Shown: in pieces, positions 6,385-15,433 of the stretch
Numbering within the stretch: the first letter of the stretch is position 1
Layout: each line of letters starts with the position of its first letter
Origin: Vreelandella alkaliphila
Lineage (GTDB): Bacteria > Pseudomonadota > Gammaproteobacteria > Pseudomonadales > Halomonadaceae
Direction of reading: 5' to 3'
DNA length: 64,000 bases
Assembly (NCBI RefSeq): GCF_016107625.1
Contig: NZ_JABASV010000011.1
Location: 1-64,000, forward strand
Notes under the pieces: generated by a model
Told to the model about the DNA's origin: nothing
The model's database searches: none
Seen by the model: the letters and a program-made list of their open reading frames with translations, nothing else
Translations under genes and position numbers: made by a program

Positions 6385-8121
6385 TTAGCTGGTAACGGCG
6401 ACGTGAGCGGCGCCGCGTTTGATAAAGGCATAGCCTAAACCGGTTACCAGCGAGCCGATGATAATCGCGCCAAGGTAGAGTAGTGCAGGAGTGATGGCGT
6501 TGGGAATCAGCAGGACAAAGATACCCCCGTGAGGTGCCATTAGTTTCGCGCCTACCAGCATGGAAAGCGCACCGGTGATCGCACCGCCCACCATGCACGC
6601 GGGGATAACCCGCAACGGGTCTTTCGCCGCGAAGGGAATGGCGCCTTCACTAATAAAGCAAAAGCCGAGTACAAACGAAGCTTTGCCTGCTTCCCGTTCT
6701 GGTTCAGAAAATTTATTGCGTGCTACGAAACTGGCAATACCCATGCCAATCGCTGGCACCATGCCTGCCGCCATAATGGCTGCCATTGGGCCGTAGGTTT
6801 CTGAAGCCAACAAGCCCACGCCGAAGGTATAGGCTGCTTTATTGACGGGGCCGCCCAAATCGAAGCACATCATGGCGCCCAATAGAATGCCCAGCAGCAC
6901 TGCGTTAGTAGAGCCCATAGAGGCCAGGAAGCTGGTCAGCGCATTCAGCAATGCAGCGACAGGCTCGCCAATCACATAGATCATCGTCAGGCCGGTGACC
7001 AGACTGGCCACCAGTGGGATGATCAGAATAGGCTTGAGCGATTCAACGCTGGAGGGCAGCTTAACGTAGCGGGTAACCGCTAGGGCCACGTAGCCTGCCA
7101 GGAAGCCTGCCAAAATGCCGCCGATAAACCCGGAGCCAATGTCAGCCGCCAACATACCGCCAATCATACCTGGAGCAATACCGGGGCGGTCGGCGATGGA
7201 GTAGGCAATGTAACCCGCCAGCACAGGAATCATTAGCGCGAAGGCGGTGCCGCCGCCAATTTGCATAAGCGCAGCGGCCAGCGTGCCTTCCTGTTCAAAG
7301 GCTTCAATGCCGAAGACAAACGAGAGCGCAATCAGCAAGCCGCCTGCTACCACCATAGGCAGCATGAACGACACGCCAGTGAGTAGGTGCTTATAAACGC
7401 CTTTCTCTTTAACGCTCTTATTGGCGTTGCCCGAACCGCTGTTGGCGTTTTCTACGCTAGCATCAACAAGGGCGGCTTCCAGCGTGGGACGTGGCTTTTT
7501 TAGTGCATTGCCGGTTGAGGTGCGGTAGATACGCTTGCCTGCAAACCGCGCTGGGTCAACGTCGATATCGCAGGCCAGTACGACCACGTCGGCGTCGGCG
7601 ATCTCTTGTTCGGTTAAATGATCCTGAGCGCCCACTGAGCCTTGGGTTTCCACACGAATGGCATGCCCCATGGCTTTGCCTGCTTCGGCTAGCGCTTCAG
7701 CGGCCATAAAGGTATGGGCAACACCAGTGGGGCAAGCAGTCACTGCCACAATCTTCTTGCCACCTGTGTTGCTCGCCGGAGTCGCAGCGGCTGTAGGGGT
7801 TGCAGGAGCAGTGTAAATCGGTGCTTCACGCTTGGCTTGAGTTAAAAAGGCGCTGGGGTCGGGCAGGGCGCTGGCAATCGGCGCCTGGAAAAGTCGTTTG
7901 CCTTCAAAACGTTCTGGGGCAGGAACGTGATCGGCGGCCACCACAATTAAATCGGCATTAGCAATTTGCTCGGCGGTGGCAGCCTGCAGCGGCGTAATCT
8001 CGCCGTGCATTTCCACATGAGCGCTCCAGCCCATCCGCGTGGCCGCTTGTTCAAGGCGCTTGGCGGCCAGAAAGGTGGTCGCCATGCCGCTGGGGCAGGC
8101 GGTAATTAGAATCAGGTTCAT
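6385..8121 (-). CDS. fruA: fructose PTS permease, EIIB'-EIIB-EIIC
   Basis: 578-residue membrane component of the fructose phosphotransferase system, importing fructose as fructose-1-phosphate. Domains in order: a first IIB-like domain (about 1-95) starting ITACPSGMATTF, an Ala/Pro/Thr linker, the catalytic IIB domain (about 122-225) with VTACPTGVAHTFMAAEAL, then the IIC channel from about 240 with many membrane spans and CFDLGGPVNKAAY. The IIC part reads very close to E. coli FruA. Unlike E. coli FruA, whose first IIB' domain lacks it, this one keeps a Cys in the P-loop of both IIB domains. Last gene of fruB-fruK-fruA, overlapping fruK by 4 nt; expected to be under Cra control. Confidence 0.96.
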   Translation of the reverse strand: MNLILITACPSGMATTFLAAKRLEQAATRMGWSAHVEMHGEITPLQAATAEQIANADLIVVAADHVPAPERFEGKRLFQAPIASALPDPSAFLTQAKREAPIYTAPATPTAAATPASNTGGKKIVAVTACPTGVAHTFMAAEALAEAGKAMGHAIRVETQGSVGAQDHLTEQEIADADVVVLACDIDVDPARFAGKRIYRTSTGNALKKPRPTLEAALVDASVENANSGSGNANKSVKEKGVYKHLLTGVSFMLPMVVAGGLLIALSFVFGIEAFEQEGTLAAALMQIGGGTAFALMIPVLAGYIAYSIADRPGIAPGMIGGMLAADIGSGFIGGILAGFLAGYVALAVTRYVKLPSSVESLKPILIIPLVASLVTGLTMIYVIGEPVAALLNALTSFLASMGSTNAVLLGILLGAMMCFDLGGPVNKAAYTFGVGLLASETYGPMAAIMAAGMVPAIGMGIASFVARNKFSEPEREAGKASFVLGFCFISEGAIPFAAKDPLRVIPACMVGGAITGALSMLVGAKLMAPHGGIFVLLIPNAITPALLYLGAIIIGSLVTGLGYAFIKRGAAHVAVTS

Positions 8122-9089
8122 CGCGTGGCTCCCTCGGTGATGGTGTCGTCAAGACGCCGTACCAAAGTCTGTTGTTGGAGTAAGTCAAAGTCGTCGGCGT
8201 GGGGGGTGCCCACGCCGACGTGGCGAACCGCTTCGGCAGAGAGTGCCGTTGCGAAGCGAAGGGTGTCTGGTGGGGCGAAGTCGCTGAGCAGCCCATGAAG
8301 CATGCCAGCCACAAAGGTATCGCCCGCACAAACGGTATTGGTGGCGTTTACGCTAGGCGGGGTAGATTGCCAAGTGCCCTGTGAGCTAACCCATAAAACG
8401 CCCTCTGAGCCTGCGGAAATCAGCGCGTGCTCGATGCCGCTGGCGTGCAGTCGCTCGGCGGCGAGCTGGCGCTGTTGATTTGAATTTAGCGCGCTGCCAG
8501 CCCAGTCAGCGAGTTCCGTTTCGTTAGGTTTTACAGCCGCAGGCTGAGCAGCAATGGCGGTTAGCAGTGCCGGGCCACTGGTGTCTATCCAAAGTGGTAC
8601 GCCATAGCTTTTTAGGATGGTTAGTAGTTCAGCAAACAGCGGCTGATCAATACCCGGTGGAAGGCTACCGGCAACGACGACCGCTTGGGGCGGAGCGAGG
8701 CGCTGAAACAAATCGTCTAGGGTAGTTCGTAAGGCATCTAGATGGGCAGCCTCAATCGGCATGCCGGGGCCGTTAATATCAGTGACGCGGCCACTCTGTT
8801 CCGCCAGCTTGGCGTTAATGCGCGTGCTTCCGGGTACTCGTACAAAGGCATCTTCCACGCCGTAGTGGGGGAATGCCAAGCTGAACGGGGCGTCGTTATC
8901 CTGGCCGAGAAAGCCGCTAACAATCACTTGATGGCCTAAGCTGGCCAGCACGCGTGCTACGTTAACGCCTTTGCCCGCGGCTTCTAACTGGGCGTTGTGG
9001 GGGCGGTTTACATGACCGAGTGTCAGCGTTTCAAGGTTGAATGCTAAATCCAGCGCGGGGTTGAGTGTAATGCACACTACCTGGGCCAT
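8118..9089 (-). CDS. fruK: 1-phosphofructokinase
   Basis: 323-residue PfkB/ribokinase-family kinase that phosphorylates fructose-1-phosphate to fructose-1,6-bisphosphate with ATP. Seen: the N-terminal TLNPALDLAF that distinguishes FruK-type enzymes, the first PfkB signature GKGVNVARVLASLG around residue 40, a VVAGSLPPG segment, KPNETEL and the second signature CAGDTFVAGMLHGL with the catalytic Asp at about residue 255. It overlaps fruB by one base (TAATG) and fruA by four, so the three are translationally coupled. It handles the product of FruA; its own product, F1P, is the classical inducer that releases Cra. Confidence 0.96.
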   Translation of the reverse strand: MAQVVCITLNPALDLAFNLETLTLGHVNRPHNAQLEAAGKGVNVARVLASLGHQVIVSGFLGQDNDAPFSLAFPHYGVEDAFVRVPGSTRINAKLAEQSGRVTDINGPGMPIEAAHLDALRTTLDDLFQRLAPPQAVVVAGSLPPGIDQPLFAELLTILKSYGVPLWIDTSGPALLTAIAAQPAAVKPNETELADWAGSALNSNQQRQLAAERLHASGIEHALISAGSEGVLWVSSQGTWQSTPPSVNATNTVCAGDTFVAGMLHGLLSDFAPPDTLRFATALSAEAVRHVGVGTPHADDFDLLQQQTLVRRLDDTITEGATR

Positions 9090-11956
9090 TAGCCGGCCTC
9101 CAGGGCGTCACGCACCTCATCGCTGGTGGCTTTACTCAGTGCTAATTGGGCAGTGGCTTTTGCATCGGCAAGATCAAATTCACGCAGGCGAGCTTTGACT
9201 AGCGGAATTTGCCGCGCACTGACGGAAAGCTCATCAACGCCTAACCCTACCAGGACTGGCACGGCCATGGCGTCCGAGGCAAGCTCGCCGCATACGCCGA
9301 CCCATTTGCCGTGGGCATGGGCGGCATCGACGGTCATTTGAATCAAACGCAGCACGGCGGGGTGTAAGCCATCGGCCTGGGCAGAAAGCTCTGGGTGGCC
9401 GCGGTCGATGGCCAGGGTGTACTGAGTTAAATCGTTAGTGCCAACGGAGAAGAAGTCCACCTCGGCCGCCAGCGTAGGTGCTAGCAGTGCGCTGGAGGGC
9501 ACTTCGATCATCACGCCCAGTTGCACATCAGTGGCGCGCTGCTGTGGTGGGATTTCGCTAAGTAGGCGGTCATAGATGACTTTGGCGGCGCGGAATTCAG
9601 CGACATCCTTAACCATCGGCAGCATGATGCGTAGCGGACGGTCGACGGCTGCCATCAGCAGCGCGCGGATTTGTGTTTCCAGCACTTCCGGCTCGGTCAG
9701 CGCTAAGCGAATGCCGCGTAGGCCAAGGAAAGGATTGTCTTCCTGGGGAACCGGCCAGTAGGGCAGCGGCTTGTCGCCACCCACATCCAAAGTACGCGCG
9801 ACCAGCGGACGGCCATCCAAGGCATCGGTGGCTTCGCGGTACTCGGCAATCTGGGTGGCTAGGTCCGGTGCGCTTGAGTAGGCCATAAACAGGAACTCGG
9901 TGCGCAGCAGGCCAACGCCTTCAGCACCGCGTTCAACCGCATCGGCGGCGTGGGCGGTGTTACCAAGGTTAGCTGCCACTTCTACCCGATGCCCATCACG
10001 GGTTTGGGCTTGCTCAAAACGCAGCTCCCAGGCATCGGCTTCGCGCTGTTGCTGGTCGAGAAGCTGTTGTTCCGCGCGCTGCAGGCGCTCTTCGGAAGGC
10101 TGGGAGGTAACCCGCCCACGTTCACCGTCCAGAATCATCATGCTGCCGTTATGCAACGCCATGACGGCTTCACCAGCACCCACGACAGCTGGAATACCCA
10201 GCGCACGAGCCAGAATAGCACTGTGCGCGGTGGCGCCGCCGCGCACGGTCAGCAGGCCGCGTACGCGTGAGGTATCCAGGCGGGCAACGTCGGAAGGGCC
10301 GATGTCATCCATCACCAGAATATACGGGTGGTCAGGTGGCTCGGGCAGTTGGACATCGCACAATACCCCTAGTACGCGGCGGCCTACGTCGCGCAGGTCA
10401 GCGGCGCGCTCGGCCAATAGGCGGTCGGCGAGCATTTCCTGGGCGTGGGCGGCGGTTTCAATAGCATTCCACCAACCGGCTTCTGCTGAACGACCTTCAC
10501 GAATCGCATCAATGGCAGCGTGGTGCAACTCGGGGTCGTCGAGCATCTCTTCGTGCATTGAGAGAATGTCGGCCACTTCACCGCCAGGGGCGTTGTGCAC
10601 CAGTGCTTGAAGCTGAGCAGCCCCTTCTTTGAGTGCCACTTTCAGCCGGTTAATTTCTTGTTCGGGGTCGCTGGCGTGTTCAGCATAGTCGAACTGCATC
10701 GGGCGAATCACAAACACCGGCGCAATGGCTAAGCCCGGCGAAGCGGCAACGCCGGTGTGGGGCGCATCAACGACTAACGGCTCAACGGGCTTGCTCGTGT
10801 TAGTCACCGACTTGGTATCAAAACCGCCGTCGAACGGCGTTACTTTCTCACCTAGACCGTCTTCAACGGCGGCGGCTACTGCGCCTAGCGCAGCACTTGC
10901 CTGGTCACCTTCGGCAGAAAGGATAAGCCACTGACCACGCCGTGCTCCCAAGCCAATCACTTTGGTCAGGCTGGCGGCAGAAACCGTGGAGGCACTGCCT
11001 TCTTCAAGGCGTACGTTAATCGGCATTGATTGCGCGCGGGCGACCTGTACCAGCTGTTTTGCTGGGCGGGCGTGCAGGCCATGTGGGTTCAAGACGCGCA
11101 CGCGACGAGTCTGAGTGCTGGCGGTTTCGCCCGCCAGCGTGGCCAGCAGCTGTGCGCTGCTTTTGCCCACCAAGCTGTCACTTTCGCCGTTCTCCAACAT
11201 GGCTAATAGCTGTTCCAGCAGTGGGCGGTGGGCATCGCCACTGGCCGCTAAACAGAACAGCGCGTGGACAGGATGGCCGCTATGCTCAAGTTTAGGATCA
11301 GCTGGCGTGGCAACGCCTAGTGCGGGTTGTGTCACCCCTTGCGCTTGGCTTGCCAACCAAAATCCTTTGCCCAGCCATTGAGGGGAGGCACTGGCGATGG
11401 CGCTAATAAAAGCGTTATCAACACAGCCACTTTGGCGCAGCCGTGCGGCAGCGGCCAAGGCGAGTTCTTGAGGGTCGCGAGCAGGGAAATTAACGCACAG
11501 CGTATCGGCATCCAGGCGTGGCTCAAGCGCTGGTTTGGAAAGTAAACGCGCTACCTCGACAGCCGAGCTAGCGCTGGCGAGCTGGTTGGCGACGCCTTCG
11601 CGGTCTAAGACGTGGGTTAATTGACGCAGGATGTCTAAATGTTCGTCATTTTGCGCGGCTATCGTCACCAGTACATAGACCGTCTGGCCGTCATGCCACT
11701 GAACGCCTTTGGGGAACTGCAGCACCCTCACGCCGGTATGTTTTACGTGCTGACGGCTTTCCGGCGTGCCGTGTGGAATGGCAATCGCGTTACCAAGATA
11801 GGTTGACGACTGCGCTTCACGGGCATGGAGGCCATCACGGTACTCGGCCTCAACTAAGCCCGCATCCGTTAGCGCCTTTGCGGCGATGTCGAGTGCAGCT
11901 TGCCAGTCGTCCGCATGGCGGTCGAGCAAGATGTCATCTGGGCCGAGAGTTAACAT
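9089..11956 (-). CDS. fruB: multiphosphoryl transfer protein EIIA-HPr-EI (fructose PTS)
   Basis: 955-residue cytoplasmic fusion that carries phosphate from PEP to FruA. Domains: EIIA (about 1-145, His62 in AIAIPHGTP), a central linker region (about 150-280), HPr (about 284-370, phospho-His295 in NPHGLHARPAK), and enzyme I (about 400 to the end). EI shows the swivelling-domain His578 in VRGGATAHSAILARALG, the PEP-binding GVGLLRTEFLF, a LGVMIEVPS segment, SVGTNDLTQY and the catalytic Cys in VCGELASD. This full cascade on one chain is the pattern of Pseudomonas FruB, whereas enteric FruB lacks the EI part. A textbook Cra site lies upstream. Confidence 0.97.
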   Translation of the reverse strand: MLTLGPDDILLDRHADDWQAALDIAAKALTDAGLVEAEYRDGLHAREAQSSTYLGNAIAIPHGTPESRQHVKHTGVRVLQFPKGVQWHDGQTVYVLVTIAAQNDEHLDILRQLTHVLDREGVANQLASASSAVEVARLLSKPALEPRLDADTLCVNFPARDPQELALAAAARLRQSGCVDNAFISAIASASPQWLGKGFWLASQAQGVTQPALGVATPADPKLEHSGHPVHALFCLAASGDAHRPLLEQLLAMLENGESDSLVGKSSAQLLATLAGETASTQTRRVRVLNPHGLHARPAKQLVQVARAQSMPINVRLEEGSASTVSAASLTKVIGLGARRGQWLILSAEGDQASAALGAVAAAVEDGLGEKVTPFDGGFDTKSVTNTSKPVEPLVVDAPHTGVAASPGLAIAPVFVIRPMQFDYAEHASDPEQEINRLKVALKEGAAQLQALVHNAPGGEVADILSMHEEMLDDPELHHAAIDAIREGRSAEAGWWNAIETAAHAQEMLADRLLAERAADLRDVGRRVLGVLCDVQLPEPPDHPYILVMDDIGPSDVARLDTSRVRGLLTVRGGATAHSAILARALGIPAVVGAGEAVMALHNGSMMILDGERGRVTSQPSEERLQRAEQQLLDQQQREADAWELRFEQAQTRDGHRVEVAANLGNTAHAADAVERGAEGVGLLRTEFLFMAYSSAPDLATQIAEYREATDALDGRPLVARTLDVGGDKPLPYWPVPQEDNPFLGLRGIRLALTEPEVLETQIRALLMAAVDRPLRIMLPMVKDVAEFRAAKVIYDRLLSEIPPQQRATDVQLGVMIEVPSSALLAPTLAAEVDFFSVGTNDLTQYTLAIDRGHPELSAQADGLHPAVLRLIQMTVDAAHAHGKWVGVCGELASDAMAVPVLVGLGVDELSVSARQIPLVKARLREFDLADAKATAQLALSKATSDEVRDALEAG

Positions 11957-12080
11957 AGGGTTCTCCTGTAAACGCTGTCAGCCAAGGGTAATGTCTGCAG
12001 CGTGATCATGCTTAAACGTTGGTCGTAGAGCGTTGAGCTTCGCTGGATGAATCGTGTCATCTGTGGTTAGTTGGCTATGC

Positions 12081-12092
12081 TGAATCGATTCA
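12081..12092. promoter_or_regulatory. Cra (FruR) operator
   Basis: TGAATCGATTCA, preceded by GC, is a perfect palindrome fitting the E. coli Cra consensus (TGAAWCG-centred). It lies between fruB (start 11956) and cra (start 12183), so it can serve both. A 7-bp inverted repeat AAAGACA/TGTCTTT follows at 12096-12116. Confidence 0.88.
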
Positions 12093-12182
12093 CTTAAAGA
12101 CACAAGGGTTGTCTTTCTAGACTTTAGTCTGGGTGGGGAGAAACGGCTGATAAACTACACCGGCAACCAGAGGGAGAATTGC

Positions 12183-13160
12183 ATGACACTTGCCGACATT
12201 GCCCGGCTTGCGGGCGTATCGCGCACCACGGCGAGCTATGTAATTAATGGCCAGGCCGAGCAACGGCGTATTAGTAATGCCACCATTGAGAAAGTAATGG
12301 CGGTCGTGCGGCAGCATCGCTATCACATTGACCCGCAGGCAGCGGCGCTGCGTCGTGGGGCAAGTCGGCTGATTGGATTGATCGTGCCGGACCTTGAAAA
12401 TATCAGCTATGCGCGGCTCGCGAAACGCTTAGAGCGTGGCGCGAGAGAGAAGGGTTATCAGCTGTTGGTGGCTAGCTCAGATGACTGTGCCGATAGCGAG
12501 CGCGCTTTGGCATTGGCGCTTCGCGCGCAGCGCTGTGAGGTGCTTATTACCGCCAGCTGCCTTGCCGAAGAGGACACCTTCTATTCTGAGTTGGTGGATG
12601 AAGGTTGGTGCGTTGTGGGAATGGACCGTGGGCTTGCGCCGACGCGTTTTGCCAGTGTCGTCAGCAACGATCAAAACGCAGCATATGCGCTAACGCGCTC
12701 GGTCATTACGGGTAGCACGCGGCGGGTCGCGTGGTTAGAAGCGATGCCAAGCTTGTCGATCAGTCGCGAGCGGAGGGTGGGTTTTCAGTCAGCACTACAA
12801 GGCACCTCTATCGAGCCGGTTTTACTTAGCGGTACGCACTACGAGCGTAGCGAAGGCGCCCGTCTTGCCGCTCAAATGCTGGATGAGAAGGGGGGCGCTG
12901 ATGCGTTGATCACCGCGTCTTATGTGCTGATGGAAGGGGTGTTTGACGTGTTTCTGGAGCGCGGTGGGCTGCCAGAGAATATGCGGTTGGCCACCTTTGG
13001 CGACCACCGTTTGTTGGATTTTCTGCCGCAACCGGTGAATTCAGCCTTGCAAGATTATGATCGCATTGCTGAACTCACCCTGCGCTGCGCCTTGAGTGCC
13101 ATGAACGGTGACTATCAGTGTGGGCAGCAGGTTGTGGCGCGCCACCTGCGTACCCGATAA
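12183..13160 (+). CDS. cra: catabolite repressor/activator Cra (FruR), LacI family
   Basis: 325-residue LacI-family regulator. The DNA-binding domain reads MTLADIARLAGVSRTT then ASYVINGQAEQRRIS, nearly the E. coli Cra sequence, with the Q-x-R-x-S hinge and EKVMAVVRQH. The ligand domain keeps IGLIVPDLEN, SVVSNDQ and LATFGDHRLLDFLPQPV. Cra binds fructose-1-phosphate, and in enterics it represses fru and glycolytic genes and activates gluconeogenic ones. It is divergent from fruB with a perfect Cra site between. GGGAG is upstream of the ATG. Convergent with mgsA across a short tandem repeat. Confidence 0.95.
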   Translation: MTLADIARLAGVSRTTASYVINGQAEQRRISNATIEKVMAVVRQHRYHIDPQAAALRRGASRLIGLIVPDLENISYARLAKRLERGAREKGYQLLVASSDDCADSERALALALRAQRCEVLITASCLAEEDTFYSELVDEGWCVVGMDRGLAPTRFASVVSNDQNAAYALTRSVITGSTRRVAWLEAMPSLSISRERRVGFQSALQGTSIEPVLLSGTHYERSEGARLAAQMLDEKGGADALITASYVLMEGVFDVFLERGGLPENMRLATFGDHRLLDFLPQPVNSALQDYDRIAELTLRCALSAMNGDYQCGQQVVARHLRTR

Positions 13161-13181
13161 GCCCCATTGATTCGTTCAAAG

Positions 13182-13229
13182 CTTGAGTTGTTCAGACCTT
13201 GAGTTGTTAAGAGCTTGAGTTGTTAAGAG
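13182..13229. repeat. three tandem copies of a 16-bp unit between cra and mgsA
   Basis: The unit CTTGAGTTGTTAAGAG occurs at 13198-13213 and 13214-13229 exactly, and at 13182-13197 with two changes. It fills the space between convergent cra and mgsA and ends at the mgsA stop codon. No stem-loop terminator is visible here. Confidence 0.85.
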
Positions 13230-13706
13230 CTATACCGTGCGGGCTTGAGCCCAGGCCTGCGCATCCGGAATAGACATATCGTAGCGTTCACTGAGATAGG
13301 GCGACGACAGTAAAAAGTCGGCGCTCGCCGCATTGCATGCTACCGGCACGTTCCATAGCGCGGCTAAACGCAGCAGTGCTTTGACATCAGGATCGTGGGG
13401 CTGGGGGGCAAACGGATCCCAGAAGAAAATCAGCACGTCTAGCTGTTGTTCGGCAATCCGCGCACCAATTTGCTGATCACCGCCCAGCGGCCCGCTCATC
13501 AACCCCTCGACCTCTAGGCCAAGCGAACTTTTAAGCCGCCCAGCGGTCGTCCCCGTACCAATGAGAGTGTGCTGGCTGAGTGTTTCCTGCCAGCGTGTTG
13601 CCCACTCCAACATTTCGGTTTTTTTGCCGTCGTGGGCAATTAGCGCAATGCGTTTACGCGGTTGCAGCGTACGAACGGCTTGGCGGGGGGGACGTGCGTC
13701 GCTCAT
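13230..13706 (-). CDS. mgsA: methylglyoxal synthase
   Basis: 158-residue cytoplasmic enzyme that converts dihydroxyacetone phosphate to methylglyoxal and phosphate, a bypass that relieves sugar-phosphate stress. Family motifs: IALIAHDGKK near residue 20, GTGTTAGRL, SGPLGGDQQIGA with catalytic Asp77, FFWDPFAPQPHDPDVKAL with His104/Asp105, and NVPVACNAASADF. GGAGAG is 8 nt upstream of the ATG. It follows pykA by 49 nt in the same direction, suggesting a pykA-mgsA operon that would tie the bypass to lower glycolysis. Confidence 0.95.
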   Translation of the reverse strand: MSDARPPRQAVRTLQPRKRIALIAHDGKKTEMLEWATRWQETLSQHTLIGTGTTAGRLKSSLGLEVEGLMSGPLGGDQQIGARIAEQQLDVLIFFWDPFAPQPHDPDVKALLRLAALWNVPVACNAASADFLLSSPYLSERYDMSIPDAQAWAQARTV

Positions 13707-13755
13707 GGCATGGCTCTCCAGTTAACATTCCGGCTATTTCAGGTCACAGTTAGAT

Positions 13756-15222
13756 TTACGCTTCTTCAACGGCCAGCACTTTCATGGTGTTGGTGCCGCC
13801 GTGGGCGTTCATGTGGTCGCCGCGGGTAAGAATGACATGATCACCAGGGTGTGCCAAACCATGAGCTTGCAGTAGCTTGACGGCTTCTTGATTGAGTTCT
13901 TTAGGGTCCATGTGAGTTGTGTCGAAGGGAATCGACACGACGCCGCGATAAAGCGCCATGCGCCGTTGGGCAATCGGGCTATGTGCAAGGCCAACAATCG
14001 GCAGGCCAGAGCGAATGCGTGAGGCAATCAGTGGCGTATAACCTGTTGAGGTCATGCAGGCTATGGCGCGTACGCCCGTTAGGTGGTTAGCGGCATACAT
14101 GGCAGAGAGGGCAATGGTTTCATCAATGCGCTCGAAGCCTTCATGAATACGGTGGCCTGATGACTGAGCAATACGTTCGCGCTCAGCGCCGAGGCATACC
14201 CTATCCATCGCTTGAATGGTTTCTACCGGATAGTCACCCGCGGCGGTTTCCGCAGAAAGCATGACGGCGTCTGTGGCATCAAGCACTGCGTTAGCCACGT
14301 CGAATACTTCCGCGCGGGTGGGCAGTGGCGACTCAATCATTGACTCCATCATTTGTGTGGCGGTAATTACCGCGCGGTTAAGCGTGCGAGCATGTTTGAT
14401 GATGCGTTTTTGAGTGCCGATCAGTGCGGCATCGCCAATTTCTACGCCTAAGTCGCCTCGGGCGACCATTACGGCTTCAGAGGCTTCGATAATGCCATCC
14501 AGTGTCTCATCATCGGCAACCGCTTCGGCGCGCTCAAGCTTGGCAACCAAACCTATTTCCTTGCCTGCTTCGCCGAGCAGGTCACGCGCTTCTTGCATAT
14601 CAGCAGCGCTGCGTGGGAACGATACCGCCAAGTAATCCATCCCGATATCGATCGCGGTTTTAAGGTCTTCTTTATCTTTTTCGGTAAGCGCCGGGGCGGA
14701 TAATCCACCGCCTTGCTTGTTGATGCCTTTGTTATTGGAAAGCTTGCCACCTACGTGAACACGTGTGTGGACTTCTTGACCAATAATCGAGGTGACGTCC
14801 AGCACGACACGGCCATCATCCAGCAGTAGCCGGTCACCAGGGGCGACATCGTCAATCAGCGACTTGTAATCACAGCCGACGCGCTCGGCCGTGCCGCTGT
14901 TGGCATCCAACGCCATGTCGAGCACAAAGGCCTGGCCAATGTCCAAGTGAACGGCACCTTCGGCAAAGCGGGATATACGAATTTTTGGCCCTTGCAGGTC
15001 ACCCAGGGCGGCAACGCTACGATTTAGTCGCTGGGCAATCTCGCGTACCTCTTTCAAGCGGCGGCGGTGGTCGTCTGCGGCGCCATGGGAGAAATTTAGC
15101 CGCACGACATCGACGCCCGCTTTTAGCATGGCTTCCAGCACGCCAGGGCGATCGCTTGCTGGACCAAGCGTCGCGACAATCTTGGTGCGGCGAAGGGGAG
15201 TGGGAGATGTTGAGCGAGTCAT
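13756..15222 (-). CDS. pykA: pyruvate kinase (PykA type)
   Basis: 488-residue pyruvate kinase, converting PEP and ADP to pyruvate and ATP. It reads closest to E. coli PykA, not Pyk[17 protein letters not shown] at the N-terminus, [67 protein letters not shown] and [12 protein letters not shown]. The C-terminal allosteric domain is complete. AGGAG lies 7 nt before the ATG. The shared promoter region with divergent gap contains a HexR-like operator. mgsA follows and is probably co-transcribed. Confidence 0.96.
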   Translation of the reverse strand: MTRSTSPTPLRRTKIVATLGPASDRPGVLEAMLKAGVDVVRLNFSHGAADDHRRRLKEVREIAQRLNRSVAALGDLQGPKIRISRFAEGAVHLDIGQAFVLDMALDANSGTAERVGCDYKSLIDDVAPGDRLLLDDGRVVLDVTSIIGQEVHTRVHVGGKLSNNKGINKQGGGLSAPALTEKDKEDLKTAIDIGMDYLAVSFPRSAADMQEARDLLGEAGKEIGLVAKLERAEAVADDETLDGIIEASEAVMVARGDLGVEIGDAALIGTQKRIIKHARTLNRAVITATQMMESMIESPLPTRAEVFDVANAVLDATDAVMLSAETAAGDYPVETIQAMDRVCLGAERERIAQSSGHRIHEGFERIDETIALSAMYAANHLTGVRAIACMTSTGYTPLIASRIRSGLPIVGLAHSPIAQRRMALYRGVVSIPFDTTHMDPKELNQEAVKLLQAHGLAHPGDHVILTRGDHMNAHGGTNTMKVLAVEEA

Positions 15223-15284
15223 AAAAGTTACTCCTATTGACCATCTTGGCGGTGATTAATTATTGGACTACGATAGCCTTTATA

Positions 15285-15300
15285 TAGTAATTTTACTACA
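15285..15300. promoter_or_regulatory. HexR-like site between pykA and gap
   Basis: TAGTAATTTTACTACA, read on the minus strand as TGTAGTAAAATTACTA, shares the 14-base core TGTAGTAAAATTAC with the site before zwf and is almost a perfect palindrome. It lies 63 bp upstream of pykA and 134 bp upstream of gap. A looser AGTAA/TTACT pair at 15378-15392 has wider spacing. Confidence 0.72.
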
Positions 15301-15433
15301 TATTGGGATGTTATTAGCCTTTAAGGGCAGTTTGGATAGGTAAAAATTGACCTAAAGGCGAATAAATACGTATTTTTAGTAATTTTTTTACTGGATACGC
15401 CATCGACTACCACTGCTTGACTGAGGTGCCATC

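Noticed and set aside
9900..10610. Long 236-codon open frame opposite fruB
   Set aside because: It lies wholly antisense to the EI domain of fruB, is Arg/Ser-rich as expected for a shadow frame of high-GC coding DNA, and has no recognisable domain.
15378..15392. Second HexR site before gap (AGTAA...TTACT)
   Set aside because: The spacer is three bases longer than in the good sites and consists only of T, so chance in AT-rich promoter DNA is likely.
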